From: Actinomycetota bacterium
Lineage (GTDB): Bacteria; Actinomycetota; Geothermincolia; Geothermincolales; RBG-13-55-18
DNA: 64,000 nucleotides
Direction of reading: 5' to 3'
Assembly: GCA_030019255.1 (NCBI GenBank)
Contig: JASEFK010000010.1
Location: 1 to 64,000 of the forward strand
A program made the translations under genes and the position numbers. Below, in pieces: positions 61,809-64,000 of this stretch. The notes beneath the pieces were generated by a model. The model did not search any database. It was not told where the DNA came from and was given only the letters and a program-made list of their open reading frames with translations. Within the stretch, counting starts at the first letter, position 1; each line of letters begins with the position of its first letter.

Positions 61809-62516
61809 ATGGCAGGAAGGGAGGAAGGGAACATGGCCGACCTTCTGGAGGTGAACGAGGTCAGTAAGGCCTTCCGGGTGAAATCGGGCGAGGTGAGGGC
61901 GGTGGACAAGGTGAGCCTGCGGGCGCGCAAGGGGGAGGTGACGGTCATCATAGGGCCGTCAGGATCCGGAAAGACCACCCTCCTCCACCTCATCGGGTCC
62001 CTGGAAAGGCCGGACGGAGGCGAGATAATCGTCTTCGGGGAGGACATCTGCCGGCCGGACGCGGACCTCGTCGGCTACCGGAGAAAAAGGGTGGGGTTCG
62101 TCTTCCAAATGTTCAACCTCATCCCTTACCTCACCGCACTGGAGAACGTCACCCTCCCCATGGATCTGGACGGGGTTCCAACCGGGGAACAGCGCCGCCG
62201 CGCCGAGGATCTGCTGGCCGGGATGGGCATCGAGGGCCGCCTGCTCAGGACAAGGGCCAGCCGCATGAGCGGGGGAGAGAAGCAGCGAGTGGCCATAGCC
62301 CGGGCCCTGGCCAACGACCCTGACCTCATCCTGGCCGACGAGCCCACGGGCAACCTGGACTCGACCACCGGTCGGGTGGTGGTGGACATCCTGGCCAGGT
62401 TGGCGCGGCGGGACGGAAAGTGCGTGCTCATCGTCACCCACGATGAGGGTATCCTGCGGGCGGCGGACTGGGCCTACCAGATGCGGGACGGAAGACTGAG
62501 GGGGATGGAGGTATGA
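61809..62516 (+). CDS. ABC transporter ATP-binding protein, MacB/LolD-like
   Basis: A 235-residue ATPase with Walker A IGPSGSGKTTLLH, Q-loop VFQMFNLIPYLTALENV, signature MSGGEKQRVAIARAL, Walker B LILADEPTGNLD and H-loop VTHD. LolD/MacB-like spacing throughout. ATG 61809 follows GAGGTGG. It forms a transporter with the preceding permease. Confidence 0.95.
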   Translation: MAGREEGNMADLLEVNEVSKAFRVKSGEVRAVDKVSLRARKGEVTVIIGPSGSGKTTLLHLIGSLERPDGGEIIVFGEDICRPDADLVGYRRKRVGFVFQMFNLIPYLTALENVTLPMDLDGVPTGEQRRRAEDLLAGMGIEGRLLRTRASRMSGGEKQRVAIARALANDPDLILADEPTGNLDSTTGRVVVDILARLARRDGKCVLIVTHDEGILRAADWAYQMRDGRLRGMEV

Positions 62517-62839
62517 AGCGACACCCGGGAATCGAGGGACTGGCATCCCCAATCGAGTGCCCCAGGCACGACAAGGAAACTTCCTAACGGTTACGAGAGC
62601 TGGAAGTCGACCGACCAACGGGGCAAGGCAGCCCCCGGAGCGTGGGGGTCGGGATAGCGCCGATGAGCAAAGGGGGCCACATGGGAACGAACCATAGTGC
62701 GGCGAGGTGACCGGCGAAGGAAGAGAAAAGGCCTGTCATTGAAGGCAGGAATTTGGATGTGGATGGGCAAGCGAAACCCAGTCCGTATAAGAAGCGTCGA
62801 AAGAACAGGCTAAAAAAGCCGGAAGGAAGGTGAAGGAGC
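62517..62839. other. Intergenic stretch without recognised gene
   Basis: About 320 bp between the transporter ATPase and the next gene. I see no 11-bp repeats, RNA gene or credible ORF here. Confidence 0.4.
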
Positions 62840-63610
62840 ATGAATGCAGGAAACATGAACCAGGAACTCTCCCCGTCGTCCAAGAAGGACGCGGACCTTA
62901 AGGCATCCAGAAGCATGGAAAGTAACCCGATGGAGGAGACAGCCTCGGTGTCCGAAGCGACCACGTTGGGAGCGGCGGATGACGTCAAAGTCTCCACGGC
63001 AGAAGGACAGCCTGGCCCGAACGCAGCCCCTCCTGCTCCGGAAGGACCGTACAGGATCTCCGGCGGGGGAACTTCCGGCTGGTTCCGGCGTCACAGGGCG
63101 CTGGCGGGCATATTGGCCGGCCTGGTGGCGTTGATCCTGCTCGGAGGGATGTTCGCCATCGGGTACGCAGTGGGGAGGCCGGACGAGGAGAAGCCGTCAC
63201 CCACAGCCCCCGGATGCAACAGGCCCTGGAGGGAAACCCGGCCCTTCGAGCCTGGGCCCCGTCTCAGGGAGAAAATGGAAACCATCCCCGAAAGGGCGGG
63301 GATCCTGCGCGAAGCGCGGGACGAGCTCCTCGAGCTGGCCTCCTCCGAGCTGGGCATGGCCACCCGGGAGCTCGAGGACAGGCTGGAAGAAGGGGAGACC
63401 ATCGCCGACCTGGCGGAGGAGAAGGGAGTGTCCACGGAAAAACTGGTGGATAAGCTGGCCTCGCGGATAAGCGAGATCGCCGACCGCCTGGTCTCGGAGG
63501 GAACCCTTACCGAATCCCAGGCGGAGGCCGTGAAATCCCGCGCCGAGGCCATGGCCTCCCTGTTCGTCCACGGGGGCCTGCGCGCCCTCCAAGGGCCCCT
63601 GGGGAGGTGA
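62840..63610 (+). CDS. Single-pass membrane protein with helical outer domain
   Basis: A 256-residue protein. A disordered, acidic/proline-rich N-terminal 80 residues is followed by WFRRHRALAGILAGLVALILLGGMFAIGYAVG, one membrane helix in context, then an outer helical domain: ILREARDELLELASSELGM, LEEGETIADLAEEKGVSTEKL and LTESQAEAVKSRAEAM. The last part resembles short helical repeats found in secreted actinobacterial and clostridial proteins (DUF2680-like). ATG 62840 follows GGAAGGTGAAGGAG. Possibly part of the envelope-stress cluster. Confidence 0.7.
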   Translation: MNAGNMNQELSPSSKKDADLKASRSMESNPMEETASVSEATTLGAADDVKVSTAEGQPGPNAAPPAPEGPYRISGGGTSGWFRRHRALAGILAGLVALILLGGMFAIGYAVGRPDEEKPSPTAPGCNRPWRETRPFEPGPRLREKMETIPERAGILREARDELLELASSELGMATRELEDRLEEGETIADLAEEKGVSTEKLVDKLASRISEIADRLVSEGTLTESQAEAVKSRAEAMASLFVHGGLRALQGPLGR

Positions 63611-63731
63611 GAAGGAAAACAAAACCAGCGGGGAATCCCGCAGCGGGCGCCTCGTTCAGCGAGACCGATAAGCGCCAAGCACCGGCGAAAAGGCTGCGCT
63701 TCTGCGAGCTCTCCCCATGCACCCCCCTGAA

Positions 63732-63760
63732 GATGCGGCCGTCCCCGGGACGGCCGCATC
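63732..63760. terminator. Strong GC hairpin after the last gene
   Basis: GATGCGGCCGTCCC and GGGACGGCCGCATC form a perfect 14-bp stem around a single base, 120 bp after the stop. A short T-poor sequence follows, so it may be a terminator without a U-tract. Nothing I can name lies in 63761-64000. Confidence 0.6.
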
Positions 63761-64000
63761 GCATTACTCTACCGCAACCACCTGCCGAAGATTCTGGTAA
63801 ATAAACAGCGCACTTCGAAAAAGGACAGGTGGCGCCTATTCCCGTCTTGTTGCTTTTCCCGCGCTAACAAGCCCTTGAGCCCGCTGGCAGCTTCGGGTTT
63901 AATATATTTCCACATGCAACGCTCACGGAGATCGAAGATGTATGATACAAGTAATGTCCTGAAGACCCGTGGGGCAAGTTACGCCTTGTTTTTTTCGCTG

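Noticed and set aside
1-64000. tRNA or rRNA genes
   Set aside because: No T-arm with acceptor pairing or rRNA-like segment was found by eye; GGTTCGA-type matches lay in unrelated DNA. A covariance search would settle this.

Overview
The window is a high-GC bacterial segment with strong GGAGG-type ribosome sites in front of most genes. It carries the rpsF-ssb-rpsR-rplI-dnaB block and several lineage clues: an ECF sigma factor overlapping a DUF5667 protein, CooT and DUF3842 proteins, a BadF/HgdC activase, a WYL regulator and TM2-domain proteins. Together these suggest an uncultured, probably anaerobic actinobacterium, perhaps of the Geothermincolia/OPB41 type. That placement is inference; no rRNA gene is present, and a clostridial relative is not excluded.

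Layout. 0.8-4 kb: a serine-acetyltransferase-like protein, endonuclease V, a ComFB protein and a methyltransferase. 4.5-7.7 kb: the ribosomal protein/SSB/DnaB operon behind a TATAAT promoter. 7.8-22.1 kb: a catabolic island with a TetR regulator, a palindromic operator inside a TTGACA promoter, three acyl-CoA dehydrogenases, three related unrecognised helical proteins, a small membrane protein, two 2-hydroxyacyl-CoA dehydratase-family proteins and two Cys-rich 4Fe-4S proteins at the edges. 22.2-25.6 kb: a large secreted metallophosphoesterase. 26.1-37.5 kb: a complete type I-D CRISPR-Cas locus (32 repeats; cas3', cas10d, csc2, csc1, cas6, cas1, cas2, cas4), bracketed by a duplicated hairpin plus TM2-gene module. 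37.8-45.6 kb: the TM2 gene, a WYL regulator, a toxin-antitoxin remnant, an acetoacetate-decarboxylase-family protein, the dehydratase activase, CooT/DUF3842 and thioredoxin/thioredoxin reductase. 46-48.4 kb: ECF sigma, a probable membrane partner and a secreted protein. 48.66-53.15 kb: a four-gene minus-strand block (VWA, MoxR, HD, membrane protein) bounded by a 38-bp inverted repeat with one mismatch. 53.6-56.2 kb: a PflX-like radical SAM protein, MscS and a membrane protein. 56.3-63.8 kb: an apparent envelope-stress cluster (HtrA protease, orphan OmpR/PhoB response regulator, lipoprotein, MacB-like ABC exporter).

Three themes deserve follow-up. First, 11-bp-period CTTAAC/CTTTAC direct repeats lie upstream of htrA, the response regulator and the lipoprotein gene, which suggests a compact autoregulated regulon. 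Second, the acyl-CoA dehydrogenase/dehydratase island carries an unrecognised helical protein family, and two of its three dehydrogenases lack the canonical catalytic glutamate. Third, the CRISPR-Cas locus and the VWA/MoxR block both have repeat-defined borders that suggest they moved or were rearranged as units.
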